Source: Shewanella marisflavi (GTDB taxonomy: Bacteria; Pseudomonadota; Gammaproteobacteria; Enterobacterales; Shewanellaceae). From it: a DNA stretch of 64,000 nt. This document shows, one piece after another, positions 7,231 through 15,155 of this stretch. The stretch lies in the NCBI RefSeq assembly GCF_023283925.1, contig NZ_JAKIKX010000008.1, positions 1 through 64,000 of the forward strand. Reading direction: 5' to 3'. A program made the position numbers and the translations under genes. A model generated the notes under the pieces. It searched no databases and was not told where the DNA came from. It saw only the letters and a list, made by a program, of their open reading frames with translations. Numbering within the stretch: the first letter of the stretch is position 1; the number at the start of each line of letters is the position of its first letter.

Positions 7231-9759
7231 CTATTCAACGGTTAATACATCGATGACTTGACTGGACTTGGCCGGCATACGTTGTGAACGCTTTACCTCA
7301 TAGGCCAAGTTGCTATCCTCTTTGTCAGCATTAATGAAATGCTTAAAGCGTTTGAGTTTTTCCGGATTCTCCAGCGTAGTTTTCCATTCGCATTGATACT
7401 TAGCTATGTTGTCGGCCATCTCGGCTTCAAGCTCGGTAGCCAGCCCCAGCTTGTCGTCAATCACCACAGCTTTTAGATACTCCAGGCCACCTTCGAGGTT
7501 CTCTATCCATACAGAAGTGCGCTGAAGCCTTTCGGCACTGCGAATATAAAACATCAGGAATCGGTCGATATAGCGGATCAAGGTCTGGTCATCCAACCCC
7601 GTGGCAAACAGCTCGGCGTGTCTGGGACGCATGCCGCCATTGCCGCCAACATAGAGGTTCCAGCCATGTTCGGTGGCAATGATGCCAACATCTTTAGATT
7701 GGGCTTCTGCACACTCACGAGTACAACCAGATACTGCAAACTTTAGTTTATGGGGGGAACGCAAGCCCTTGTATCGATTTTCAATATCGATAGCAAAACC
7801 TAAGCTGTCGTTAACCCCATATCGGCACCAACTGTCACCAACACAGGACTTCACCGTACGTACCGACTTGCCATAGGCATGGCCGGTCTCAAATCCTGCA
7901 TCCACCAGCTTGCGCCAGATCAGCGGTAGCTGATGCAGTTGTGCTCCAAAGAGGTCGATTCGCTGGCCACCGGTGATCTTGGTGTAGAGATCAAATTCCT
8001 TAGCCACCTCACCTAACACGATCAACTTGTCGGGTGTCACCTCACCACCAGCGATACGAGGTACCACAGAGTAGGTGCCATCTTTTTGCATATTACCCAA
8101 ATAGATATCATTGGTGTCTTGTAGCCCAATATGAGCATCATCGAGGATATAATCATTCCAAAAGGAAGCCAGAATCGAAGCGATAGCAGGCTTGCAGATG
8201 TCACACCCCAACCCGCAGCCGTGACTGGCTAACAGCTCATCGAAACTACGGATCTTTTTAATCCGCACAATATCCACCAGCTCAGGACGGGTATAGGCAA
8301 AATGTTCACACAAGCTGTTATCCACTTCATGACCTAAAGCGGCAAGCTCACTGTCCATCACCTGCTTGACCAAGGCACTGCAACCTCCGCAGCCGGTGGA
8401 GGCTTTAGTGCAACTTTTAATCGTGGCCATGTCGGTAGCCCCATTAGCCACGGCAGCGGCCACATCCCCTTTGCTGACATCATAGCAAGAACAAATTTGG
8501 GCACTGACAGGCAAGGCTTCGACGCCCATGGCTGCGCTCTCCCCCTCTACTTGAGGTAGGATCAGAGCCGATGGATGATCCGGCAACGGCATATCATTGA
8601 GCATCATCTGCAGTAGCTGACCATAGGCGCTGACATCACCCACCAATACCGCACCCAAAACTCTATCTCCCGCCTGATTGACGACCAGACGCTTATACAC
8701 CTGAGCGACCTCATCATGGAAAGTGTAAGACTGCGCCCCTTCGGTCACCCCATGGGCATCACCGATACTGGCAACATCCAGCCCTAGGAGTTTCAGTTTG
8801 GTGCTCATATCGGCCCCCCTGAAGGCGAGGTCGCTGCCACATAAATGCGCCGCAGCGACCGCGGCCATAGTATAGCCAGGCGCCACCAAGCCAAAAATAC
8901 GCCCCTGCCACAGCGCACACTCGCCCACCGCATAGATGTCGGGATCACTGGTTTGGCAAAAATCGTTAATCACGATACCACCACGCTCACCCACCTCGAG
9001 CTGCGCCTGACGGGCCAGCTCATCCTGTGGCCGAATTCCGGCAGAAAACACCACCATATCGGTCTCAAGATGTGTACCATCGGCAAAATTCAAGCGGTAA
9101 CGACCCTGCTCACCGGCGACGATTTCCGTCGTCGCCTTTTGGGTGTGTACCCGCACACCCAGGGCTTCTATTTGATGACGCAATAAATTCGCACCACCGT
9201 CATCAAGCTGAACCGCCATTAGCCTTGGGGCAAACTCCACCACATGGGTTTCCAGACCGAGGTTTTTCAGGGCATTAGCCGCCTCCAGTCCCAGCAGACC
9301 ACCACCGATCACCACACCGCTTTTGCTATGGCAACTCGATTCTGTGATCGCCTCAAGATCGGCTATGGTGCGGTAAACTAAGCAGTGAGCTTGGTCATTA
9401 CCGGGGATAGGTGGTACGAAAGGATAGGACCCCGTTGCCAGCACCAGCTTGTCATAAGTCACTGTATTTCCCTTATCGGTCAATACGGTATGAGCACGAG
9501 GATCGATACTGATCACCTTGGTATCCAGCAGAAAATCGACCTTATGCTGGCGATAATAAGCTTCATCGGTTAACGCCAGATCTTGCTCTGTCTTACCACT
9601 AAAATAAGCACTCAATTGCACCCTGTCATACGCTAACCTGGGCTCTTCTGAGAAGGTGGTTAGTTGTACATTATCCGCCGCTTCGCTGGCTAAGATATTG
9701 TCGATAAACTTGTGGCCAACCATGCCATTGCCCACCACGACTACAGAAATGTTATCCAT
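7231..9759 (-). CDS. nirB: Nitrite reductase [NAD(P)H] large subunit NirB
   Basis: An 842-aa sirohaem enzyme that reduces nitrite to ammonium with NAD(P)H in the cytoplasm. The order of domains is: FAD/NAD-binding pyridine-nucleotide oxidoreductase (1-310, with VVGNGMVGHK and IGGGLLGLEAA), BFD-like [2Fe-2S] (C423, C425, C457, C460), a second cysteine-rich segment (C515, C519, C522), a ferredoxin-like half-domain, and the sirohaem/[4Fe-4S] region with C639, C645, C679 and C683. The start at 9759 is set by AAGGAGA upstream; the longer frame that touches cobA lacks homology. It sits 19 bp after cobA, which makes the uroporphyrinogen methylase for its sirohaem. Confidence 0.95.
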   Translation of the reverse strand: MDNISVVVVGNGMVGHKFIDNILASEAADNVQLTTFSEEPRLAYDRVQLSAYFSGKTEQDLALTDEAYYRQHKVDFLLDTKVISIDPRAHTVLTDKGNTVTYDKLVLATGSYPFVPPIPGNDQAHCLVYRTIADLEAITESSCHSKSGVVIGGGLLGLEAANALKNLGLETHVVEFAPRLMAVQLDDGGANLLRHQIEALGVRVHTQKATTEIVAGEQGRYRLNFADGTHLETDMVVFSAGIRPQDELARQAQLEVGERGGIVINDFCQTSDPDIYAVGECALWQGRIFGLVAPGYTMAAVAAAHLCGSDLAFRGADMSTKLKLLGLDVASIGDAHGVTEGAQSYTFHDEVAQVYKRLVVNQAGDRVLGAVLVGDVSAYGQLLQMMLNDMPLPDHPSALILPQVEGESAAMGVEALPVSAQICSCYDVSKGDVAAAVANGATDMATIKSCTKASTGCGGCSALVKQVMDSELAALGHEVDNSLCEHFAYTRPELVDIVRIKKIRSFDELLASHGCGLGCDICKPAIASILASFWNDYILDDAHIGLQDTNDIYLGNMQKDGTYSVVPRIAGGEVTPDKLIVLGEVAKEFDLYTKITGGQRIDLFGAQLHQLPLIWRKLVDAGFETGHAYGKSVRTVKSCVGDSWCRYGVNDSLGFAIDIENRYKGLRSPHKLKFAVSGCTRECAEAQSKDVGIIATEHGWNLYVGGNGGMRPRHAELFATGLDDQTLIRYIDRFLMFYIRSAERLQRTSVWIENLEGGLEYLKAVVIDDKLGLATELEAEMADNIAKYQCEWKTTLENPEKLKRFKHFINADKEDSNLAYEVKRSQRMPAKSSQVIDVLTVE

Positions 9760-9778
9760 CTTGGCTCTCCTTAGATCT

Positions 9779-10633
9779 CTAGGCACTCAAACGGGCCGGT
9801 ATATACTTATCTTTAATTTGCGCTTGCTGCTCGAACCAACTGAGCTGGGACGCAAGATCCACCACTTTCCCAACCACAATTAAAGTGGGCGATTGCAATT
9901 GATGTTCAACCACCAGATTGGGCAGATCCCTTAGCAAGCCGCTGATCACCCTCTGCTCTTTAGAGCAACCACGCTCGATAAGCGCCACCGGCGTGTGGCT
10001 AGCCAATCCAGCTTGAATGAGTTCATTGGCAATAAGTGGTGCCTTACTCAGCCCCATGTAAAACACTAAGGTGTGCTGTAACATCGCCAGACTCTGCCAA
10101 TTAAGTTGCAACTCTGATTCGGCATGAGCGGTAACAAAGGTGGTTCCCTGGGAAACCCCTCTATGGGTTAAAGGAATACCGGCATAAGAGGTACAGCCTG
10201 AAGCGGCGGTAATACCTGGCACGACTTCTACAGAAATGTTTTGCGCCTTAAGAGAGATGATCTCCTCTCCTCCACGACCAAAGATGAAACTATCCCCGCC
10301 TTTTAGACGGCAGACATGTTTTCCCAGTAAGGCTTGTTCAACTAAGATTTCATTGATGCGATCCTGTTCGACACTGTGCAGATGCTTAGCTTTGCCGACA
10401 TATAGCGTCGGCGTCTTTACGGGGAATAAGGCGCAAATCTCATCACTAACTAAGCGATCATAAATAATCAGATCAGCCTGCTGAATAATGCGCATGGCCT
10501 TCACCGTCAGCAGCTCGGCATCACCCGGCCCTGCGCCCACCAAACTGACACGCCCCTGACATGCCGATTTTCCTGTCTCGCCAAAGCCGATATTAATGAC
10601 ACTGTGGTGAGGGTTTTTCTCATGCTTGTCCAT
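9779..10633 (-). CDS. cobA: Uroporphyrinogen-III C-methyltransferase
   Basis: A 284-aa SAM-dependent methyltransferase that makes precorrin-2, the first step from uroporphyrinogen III to sirohaem. Diagnostic motifs are VGAGPGDAELLTVKA (about 31-45), YDRLVS, RLKGGDSFIFGRGGEE (about 109-124) and VVPGITAASGCTSYAGIPLTHR. It has only the methylase domain, without the CysG dehydrogenase/ferrochelatase half. It is the first gene of the leftward operon that ends with nirB-nirD-narK-kinase and so supplies cofactor to the nitrite reductase. An SD (GAGG) precedes the ATG, and a sigma-54-type promoter lies 40 bp upstream. Confidence 0.93.
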   Translation of the reverse strand: MDKHEKNPHHSVINIGFGETGKSACQGRVSLVGAGPGDAELLTVKAMRIIQQADLIIYDRLVSDEICALFPVKTPTLYVGKAKHLHSVEQDRINEILVEQALLGKHVCRLKGGDSFIFGRGGEEIISLKAQNISVEVVPGITAASGCTSYAGIPLTHRGVSQGTTFVTAHAESELQLNWQSLAMLQHTLVFYMGLSKAPLIANELIQAGLASHTPVALIERGCSKEQRVISGLLRDLPNLVVEHQLQSPTLIVVGKVVDLASQLSWFEQQAQIKDKYIPARLSA

Positions 10634-10672
10634 AATTAAGCCTCGATGTTATCGCCAACTGAACAAGCATTG

Positions 10673-10688
10673 AGCAAACTTAATGCCA
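10673..10688 (-). promoter_or_regulatory. Candidate sigma-54 promoter of the cobA-nirBD-narK operon
   Basis: The minus strand reads TGGCATTAAGTTTGCT. This fits the sigma-54 consensus TGGCACG-N4-TTGCW with invariant GG and GC exactly 10 bp apart and only two internal differences. It lies about 40 bp before the cobA ATG. Sigma-54 control needs an enhancer protein, and an NtrC-like dyad lies about 120 bp upstream. Confidence 0.65.
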
Positions 10689-10809
10689 ACAACTTTAAAA
10701 AAACGTTAAATATAAAATTAAAAACTTAAAAATCATAAACATAAAAAGAAAACGTGAAAATTAAAAAAACAAAACTGACATTTTTAACGGCTTGAAAACA
10801 AATTAACTC

Positions 10810-10824
10810 GCACCGCAATTGTGC
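10810..10824. promoter_or_regulatory. NtrC-like enhancer site between cobA and nasA
   Basis: GCAC-N7-GTGC, the conserved half-sites and spacing of NtrC binding sites, lies at 10810-10824. It sits 120-150 bp upstream of both sigma-54-type promoters, a normal enhancer distance. There is only one clear copy, so the call is moderate. Confidence 0.5.
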
Positions 10825-10884
10825 AAACAATGACCATTATCGAACATTTAACCTAAACTAATGAATAATATGATTTTAAACATA

Positions 10885-10900
10885 TACCCCTAAATAGGTA
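10885..10900. promoter_or_regulatory. NarL/NarP 7-2-7 binding site
   Basis: TACCCCT-AA-ATAGGTA: both heptamers match TACYYMT as an inverted pair with a 2-bp gap, the arrangement recognised by NarP and NarL. It lies 74 bp upstream of the nasA sigma-54 -24 element. It suggests nitrate/nitrite sensing by a NarQ-NarP pair encoded elsewhere; no nasST or nasR is in the window. Confidence 0.6.
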
Positions 10901-10973
10901 GATTGATAAAAATAAAAAACTAATTACTTGTTTTTGTTAAATTTAAAAACAAACAAACAAGATAAAACCATCA

Positions 10974-10989
10974 TGGCCTGCCACTTGCT
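10974..10989 (+). promoter_or_regulatory. Candidate sigma-54 promoter of nasA
   Basis: TGGCCTGCCACTTGCT carries the invariant GG and GC of the -24/-12 elements with exact spacing and an intact TTGC. Its start point would be near 11000, leaving a leader of about 36 nt before the nasA ATG. The rest of the 10634-11036 gap is AT-rich and I see no gene in it. Confidence 0.7.
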
Positions 10990-11036
10990 TTAAAAAATAG
11001 ATTTAAAACCATTCCATCAGGCTGAGAGAGGTTTTT

Positions 11037-13706
11037 ATGAGTCAGAATCCGATAACTCCTTGGATTAAAACAACCTGCGCATATTGTGGTGTCGGTTGCG
11101 GTGTAGAAGCAAAACCGCTACGTAACGGTGCACTACTCATTCGTGGCGATAAAAGCCACCCCGCCAACTTAGGAAAACTTTGCTCTAAAGGACTGGCATT
11201 AGGCGAGACGCTATCGGAAACCCATCGGCTTAAGTTTCCAATGATCAAACATCAAGGGGTGAGTTGGGATGAAGCGATATCGACAGTAGCAGAACAATTT
11301 CAGCAAACCATAGCCAAACATGGCCCTGATTCAGTCGCTTTCTATCTATCTGGCCAACTATTAACAGAAGACTATTATGTGGCCAACAAACTGATGAAAG
11401 GCTTCATTGGCAGCGCAAACGTCGACACCAATTCGAGACTGTGCATGTCCTCAAGCGTTGCTGGTCACAAACGCGCCTTTGGCAGCGATTCAATACCCGG
11501 CTGTTATCAGGATATCGAAGCCGCCGATCTCATCATTCTTGTGGGCTCAAACCTAGCCTGGTGTCATCCGATCCTATATCAGCGCATTAAAGCGGCAAAA
11601 GCCCAAAACCCCAAGTGTAAGTTGGTGGTGATAGATCCCAGGAAAACCGCCTCATGCAATGACGCCGATCTGCATTTGGCCATTGCTAACGGTAAAGATG
11701 TACTGTTATTCAATCGCTTATTAAGCTATCTCGCCGACAATCAACTGCTCGATCAGGATTATATTGAGCAACACACTCAGGGTTTTGAAGCCGCATTACA
11801 CAGTGCACAGCAAGATAAACTCACACTGGAGCTGACTGCGGAGCAACTGCAGATAAGCACCGCAGAGCTTAAACAGTTTTTTGAGCTATTTGGCCACAGC
11901 GATAAAGTATTGACCCTCTACTCTCAAGGGGTTAACCAATCCATTCAGGGCACAGATAAAGTCAATAGCATTATTAATTGTCATCTGGCCACGGGAAAAA
12001 TAGGTAAACCCGGCAGTAGTCCCTTCTCTATTACTGGGCAACCCAATGCCATGGGCGGCCGCGAAGTGGGCGGTTTAGCCAATATGCTTGCATCGCATTT
12101 AGACTTTAATGAGCGCAACTGTGAATTGGTAAGCGACTTCTGGCGCGCACCTCAAATAGCAACTCGGCCGGGTCTCAAAGCCGTGGATATGTTCGATGCA
12201 ATTGCTGAGGGAAAAATTAAAGCCATCTGGATCATGGCAACCAATCCTGCCGTCAGCCTGCCCGATAGCCATAAAATTAAAGCCGCCTTAGCCCAATGTC
12301 CTTTTGTGGTGGTATCGGATTGTGTTGCAGATACAGACACTCTGGCATTAGCCGATGTGAAGCTACCGGCTCAGGGCTGGTCAGAAAAGTCGGGAACAGT
12401 CACTAACTCTGAGCGGCGCATATCGCGTCAGCGCAGGGTGACGACGACACCTGGCGAGGCTAAACCCGACTGGTGGATCATCAGTGAAGTGGCCAAACGA
12501 ATGGGATTTAGTCATGGGTTTAACTATCGCCATGAAGCGGAGATATTCAGAGAATGTGCCAGCCTAACCAACAAAGCCCATGCATTAAGTCAAAATGCCC
12601 TGGTTCTTGGCGACTTAGCTACTATTTCTGATAACGACTACTACCAGTTGGCTCCTCAGCAGTGGCCAGTCAGCCAATTGCAACCTCAAACGCTCCATCA
12701 ACGTCTGTTTGCAGATGGCCGATTTAATACCGACAACCTCAAAGCCAGACTGATCCCGGTGCGCTATATAGCTTCAGCACAGGCATGTGATCAGCAGTTT
12801 CCTCTGAAACTCAGCAGTGGTCGTAGCCGAGATCAATGGCACACTATGACACGCACCGCCTTGGCAGCTCGGCTATGCCAACATCAGCCAGAACCCCAGT
12901 TACAGATCCATCCTCAAGATGCCGCGGTTTATCGCCTCAATCAGCATGATATTGCGGAGATTACCAGTGCGACAGGCAAAGCATTATTACGGGTTAACAT
13001 CAGCAAAGACGTTAAACCCGGCGAGTTGTTTTCAGCGATTCACTGGAGCAACCGTAACTCCAGTGCAGGTAAAATTAGTACGCTTGGGCAATCATTTGTC
13101 GACCCTATTTCCGGTCAACCCGAGATGAAAGCAACACCTGTGAGTGTCCGTCGTTTTAAGCCCCTAAGCCAAGCATTAGTCATCTGTCGCCAATCTTTAG
13201 AGCTGCTCGAATTCCCCTATTGGGTAAAGCAGACAATCAACGGTGGGTTTTGCTATTTCATTGCCAGCGAATTGTCACCAAGCGCGCTCAATAGTAGGCT
13301 AAAAGCCCTGTCACCCTATCAACAAACCACCCAAGTTATGGCCGAGTCGCCCCAACAGGAGTGTTATCGATTAGCCCAGAGTTGGCAGCAACAGCTCCAA
13401 TTTTCCTACATAGCGAGTGAGCAATTTGACCCGAATCACTATGCCTGGTTTGCAGCACTATTTAATGAGCAAGATGAGCTTTCTACTCTGCTAAGCAGTC
13501 TGCTGTCGGCAGAGCCTAAGGGCACACTGACCAAAGGCAGAATCATTTGCGCCTGCAAGCAAGTCGGCGAAAGAGCACTCTCCCGCGCCATAAAGCAACA
13601 AGGGGTTAAAGATACTGCTACCCTAATGACGCTAACTGAAGCGGGCAGTGGCTGCGGAAGCTGCATTGCGGAATTAGAGCAATTAATAGAAGCAATCCAT
13701 GAATAG
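11037..13706 (+). CDS. nasA: Assimilatory nitrate reductase catalytic subunit NasA
   Basis: An 889-aa molybdopterin enzyme that reduces nitrate to nitrite in the cytoplasm. Cysteines C14, C17, C21 and C49 bind the N-terminal [4Fe-4S] cluster. The central part is a bis-MGD oxidoreductase core (for example NSRLCMSSSVAGHKRAFGSD near 131, with C137 as likely Mo ligand, and GQPNAMGGREVGG near 336). A molydopterin-dinucleotide-binding domain covers about 590-710. A C-terminal BFD-like [2Fe-2S] domain has C838, C840, C873 and C876. No separate electron-transfer subunit is adjacent. It is divergent from the nitrite reductase operon. An SD (AGAGAGG) precedes the ATG. Confidence 0.93.
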   Translation: MSQNPITPWIKTTCAYCGVGCGVEAKPLRNGALLIRGDKSHPANLGKLCSKGLALGETLSETHRLKFPMIKHQGVSWDEAISTVAEQFQQTIAKHGPDSVAFYLSGQLLTEDYYVANKLMKGFIGSANVDTNSRLCMSSSVAGHKRAFGSDSIPGCYQDIEAADLIILVGSNLAWCHPILYQRIKAAKAQNPKCKLVVIDPRKTASCNDADLHLAIANGKDVLLFNRLLSYLADNQLLDQDYIEQHTQGFEAALHSAQQDKLTLELTAEQLQISTAELKQFFELFGHSDKVLTLYSQGVNQSIQGTDKVNSIINCHLATGKIGKPGSSPFSITGQPNAMGGREVGGLANMLASHLDFNERNCELVSDFWRAPQIATRPGLKAVDMFDAIAEGKIKAIWIMATNPAVSLPDSHKIKAALAQCPFVVVSDCVADTDTLALADVKLPAQGWSEKSGTVTNSERRISRQRRVTTTPGEAKPDWWIISEVAKRMGFSHGFNYRHEAEIFRECASLTNKAHALSQNALVLGDLATISDNDYYQLAPQQWPVSQLQPQTLHQRLFADGRFNTDNLKARLIPVRYIASAQACDQQFPLKLSSGRSRDQWHTMTRTALAARLCQHQPEPQLQIHPQDAAVYRLNQHDIAEITSATGKALLRVNISKDVKPGELFSAIHWSNRNSSAGKISTLGQSFVDPISGQPEMKATPVSVRRFKPLSQALVICRQSLELLEFPYWVKQTINGGFCYFIASELSPSALNSRLKALSPYQQTTQVMAESPQQECYRLAQSWQQQLQFSYIASEQFDPNHYAWFAALFNEQDELSTLLSSLLSAEPKGTLTKGRIICACKQVGERALSRAIKQQGVKDTATLMTLTEAGSGCGSCIAELEQLIEAIHE

Positions 13707-13791
13707 GAGTAAAACCAACAAAAGCTAGCGGATATGCAAAATTAATCGTTTTTTAAGATTAAAGCCATCTAGCCAATTTCATTTACACCAC

Positions 13792-13812
13792 AAATGATAA
13801 CGATTATCATTT
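13792..13812. promoter_or_regulatory. Fur box upstream of the DUF2061 gene
   Basis: Perfect dyad with 9-bp arms AAATGATAA and TTATCATTT around a 3-bp centre, matching the Fur consensus very closely. It ends 25 bp before the ATG of the DUF2061 gene, so it should repress that gene when iron is plentiful. Confidence 0.8.
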
Positions 13813-13837
13813 GCTTTAGTTAAAGAGGAGTTGCATC

Positions 13838-14029
13838 ATGGCTAAAACATTCACTTTTGCGATACTACACTTTGGTGTCGCGTTCACCATTACCTACCTG
13901 TTAACCGGTAGCATAGTGATTGGCGGCGCGGTGGCACTGATTGAACCGGCGATTAATACTGTCGTGTTCTACTTCCACGATAAGGTATGGAAACAGATAG
14001 AGAACAAGCAAAAGGCACTAATGATTTGA
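13838..14029 (+). CDS. DUF2061 family small membrane protein
   Basis: A 63-aa protein matching the DUF2061 pattern: a hydrophobic core from about residue 5 to 46 (HFGVAFTITYLLTGSIVIGG, then EPAINTVVFYFHDKVW), probably two helices. The biochemical function is unknown. A strong SD (AGAGGAG) precedes the ATG. A perfect Fur box just upstream suggests iron-starvation expression. It is monocistronic as far as can be seen. Confidence 0.8.
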   Translation: MAKTFTFAILHFGVAFTITYLLTGSIVIGGAVALIEPAINTVVFYFHDKVWKQIENKQKALMI

Positions 14030-14207
14030 TAAGATTACCCCAGTGATGAGTTAGCGCTTTCAATCTTCGTAAGTTCAAATCAAACTAAGCACATAAAAAA
14101 TAGCCAATTCAAAGCTTAACGCTGTGATGCAGTCGATATTGTGAACAAAAAAACAATGTTACAAAACGGTTACAAACCAACTTGTTGTCACACTTCAAAG
14201 GATTGTT

Positions 14208-14729
14208 ATGAAAGCTATTGTTGCCGCAGCTTGTCTGCTTTTCGCTCCTATCTCATCCGCATCAGATTATCAACACGCCCTATCAGCCGGTGCCGGTTTT
14301 GGGGATACCAAAGCCTCAGCAGACCACTCTAGTGATTCACAGGCTCACTATGATCTAGCCTATCGCTACCAATTTACCTCCGAATGGGGAGTTGAGGTAG
14401 GTTATATGCAGCAAGAACCCGTCTTTAGAGTGAGCAATCAACAGACAGATATCGATAGCTTCCGGGCATCTGCCCTGTATACCCTTCCCTTATCTAAAAG
14501 AAATCGCTTAGTATTTAAACTCGGCATCAACCACACCAAAATGAACTCTAGCGACATCCAAAGTAATAGCGGTGGCCGCTTCTCATCGAATGATACCTGC
14601 CTACTTGCGGGATTAGGATGGCGTGTAGAGTTCGCATCCGGCATGGATCTCGGCCTGACCTACCATTATCAGGCGATGGATATACTCGATATCCAGACAA
14701 TGACTTTTGCTCTGGGCTATCGTTTTTAG
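14208..14729 (+). CDS. Outer-membrane beta-barrel protein, OmpX/OmpA-barrel type
   Basis: A 173-aa protein with a signal peptide (about 1-18, cleavage after SSA). It then shows alternating amphipathic strands and ends in the aromatic YRF characteristic of outer-membrane barrels. Length suits an eight-stranded barrel. Motifs such as YDLAYRYQFTSEWGVEVGYM and LGLTYHYQAMD are typical of the OmpA-like transmembrane/porin family. No substrate can be assigned. SD AAAGGA precedes the ATG. It converges with the cupredoxin gene, with a stem-loop at 14747-14775 in the gap. Confidence 0.75.
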   Translation: MKAIVAAACLLFAPISSASDYQHALSAGAGFGDTKASADHSSDSQAHYDLAYRYQFTSEWGVEVGYMQQEPVFRVSNQQTDIDSFRASALYTLPLSKRNRLVFKLGINHTKMNSSDIQSNSGGRFSSNDTCLLAGLGWRVEFASGMDLGLTYHYQAMDILDIQTMTFALGYRF

Positions 14730-14746
14730 TGCCGTGATCAGTTTTT

Positions 14747-14775
14747 AGGGCAAATCTAGTAATAGCATTTGCCCT
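14747..14775. terminator. Stem-loop between convergent genes
   Basis: A perfect 9-bp inverted repeat (AGGGCAAAT/ATTTGCCCT) with an 11-nt loop lies between the barrel gene and the cupredoxin gene. It has no strong U-tract on either side, so it may be a weak bidirectional terminator. Confidence 0.45.
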
Positions 14776-14795
14776 ACTATCATTATTCACCACCT

Positions 14796-15146
14796 TCATT
14801 CAACCACCAGCACGCCTTTATACATCTGCATCTGGCAGTGGAAGGCATACTCTCCCGCTTCCGTGGCCGGAATATTGATAAGCGTAGGTTTATCAAGTAG
14901 CAGCTCCTCGCTGATCTCCAGTTCAGGCAGCTGTAAAGTCGCCGAACAGGCCGACTTGTCCTCTCTTAAAAAGGTAAGTGTCGTGGCCTGACCCGCTGCA
15001 ATCTTGATGCGCGACGGCGTATAAACACCATCTTTAACGACTATCTTAATCCCTTCCTGGCTCACCGGAATCTCTGGCGAATAAAGCCAGAACCACCAGA
15101 CAATAAAGCCTATTAAAGCGAGACAAAATAAATTGATAAATAACAT
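14796..15146 (-). CDS. Membrane-anchored cupredoxin-like protein
   Basis: A 116-aa protein with one N-terminal transmembrane helix (about 2-19) and a periplasmic plastocyanin-like domain. The C-terminal FHCQMQMYKGVLVV (about 102-115) has the Cys and Met expected of a cupredoxin copper site; another cysteine lies in ACSATLQLP (near 68). It is 9 bp downstream of copA with a strong SD (AGGAGG), so it is co-transcribed with the copper exporter. It probably binds copper on the periplasmic side; this is inference. Confidence 0.8.
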   Translation of the reverse strand: MLFINLFCLALIGFIVWWFWLYSPEIPVSQEGIKIVVKDGVYTPSRIKIAAGQATTLTFLREDKSACSATLQLPELEISEELLLDKPTLINIPATEAGEYAFHCQMQMYKGVLVVE

Positions 15147-15155
15147 ACCAGCCTC

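Noticed and set aside
10994-11036. CTGAGAGAGG near nasA as a riboswitch-like motif
   Set aside because: CTGAGA alone is seen in TPP riboswitches, but no other helix is present and the gene is nitrate reductase.
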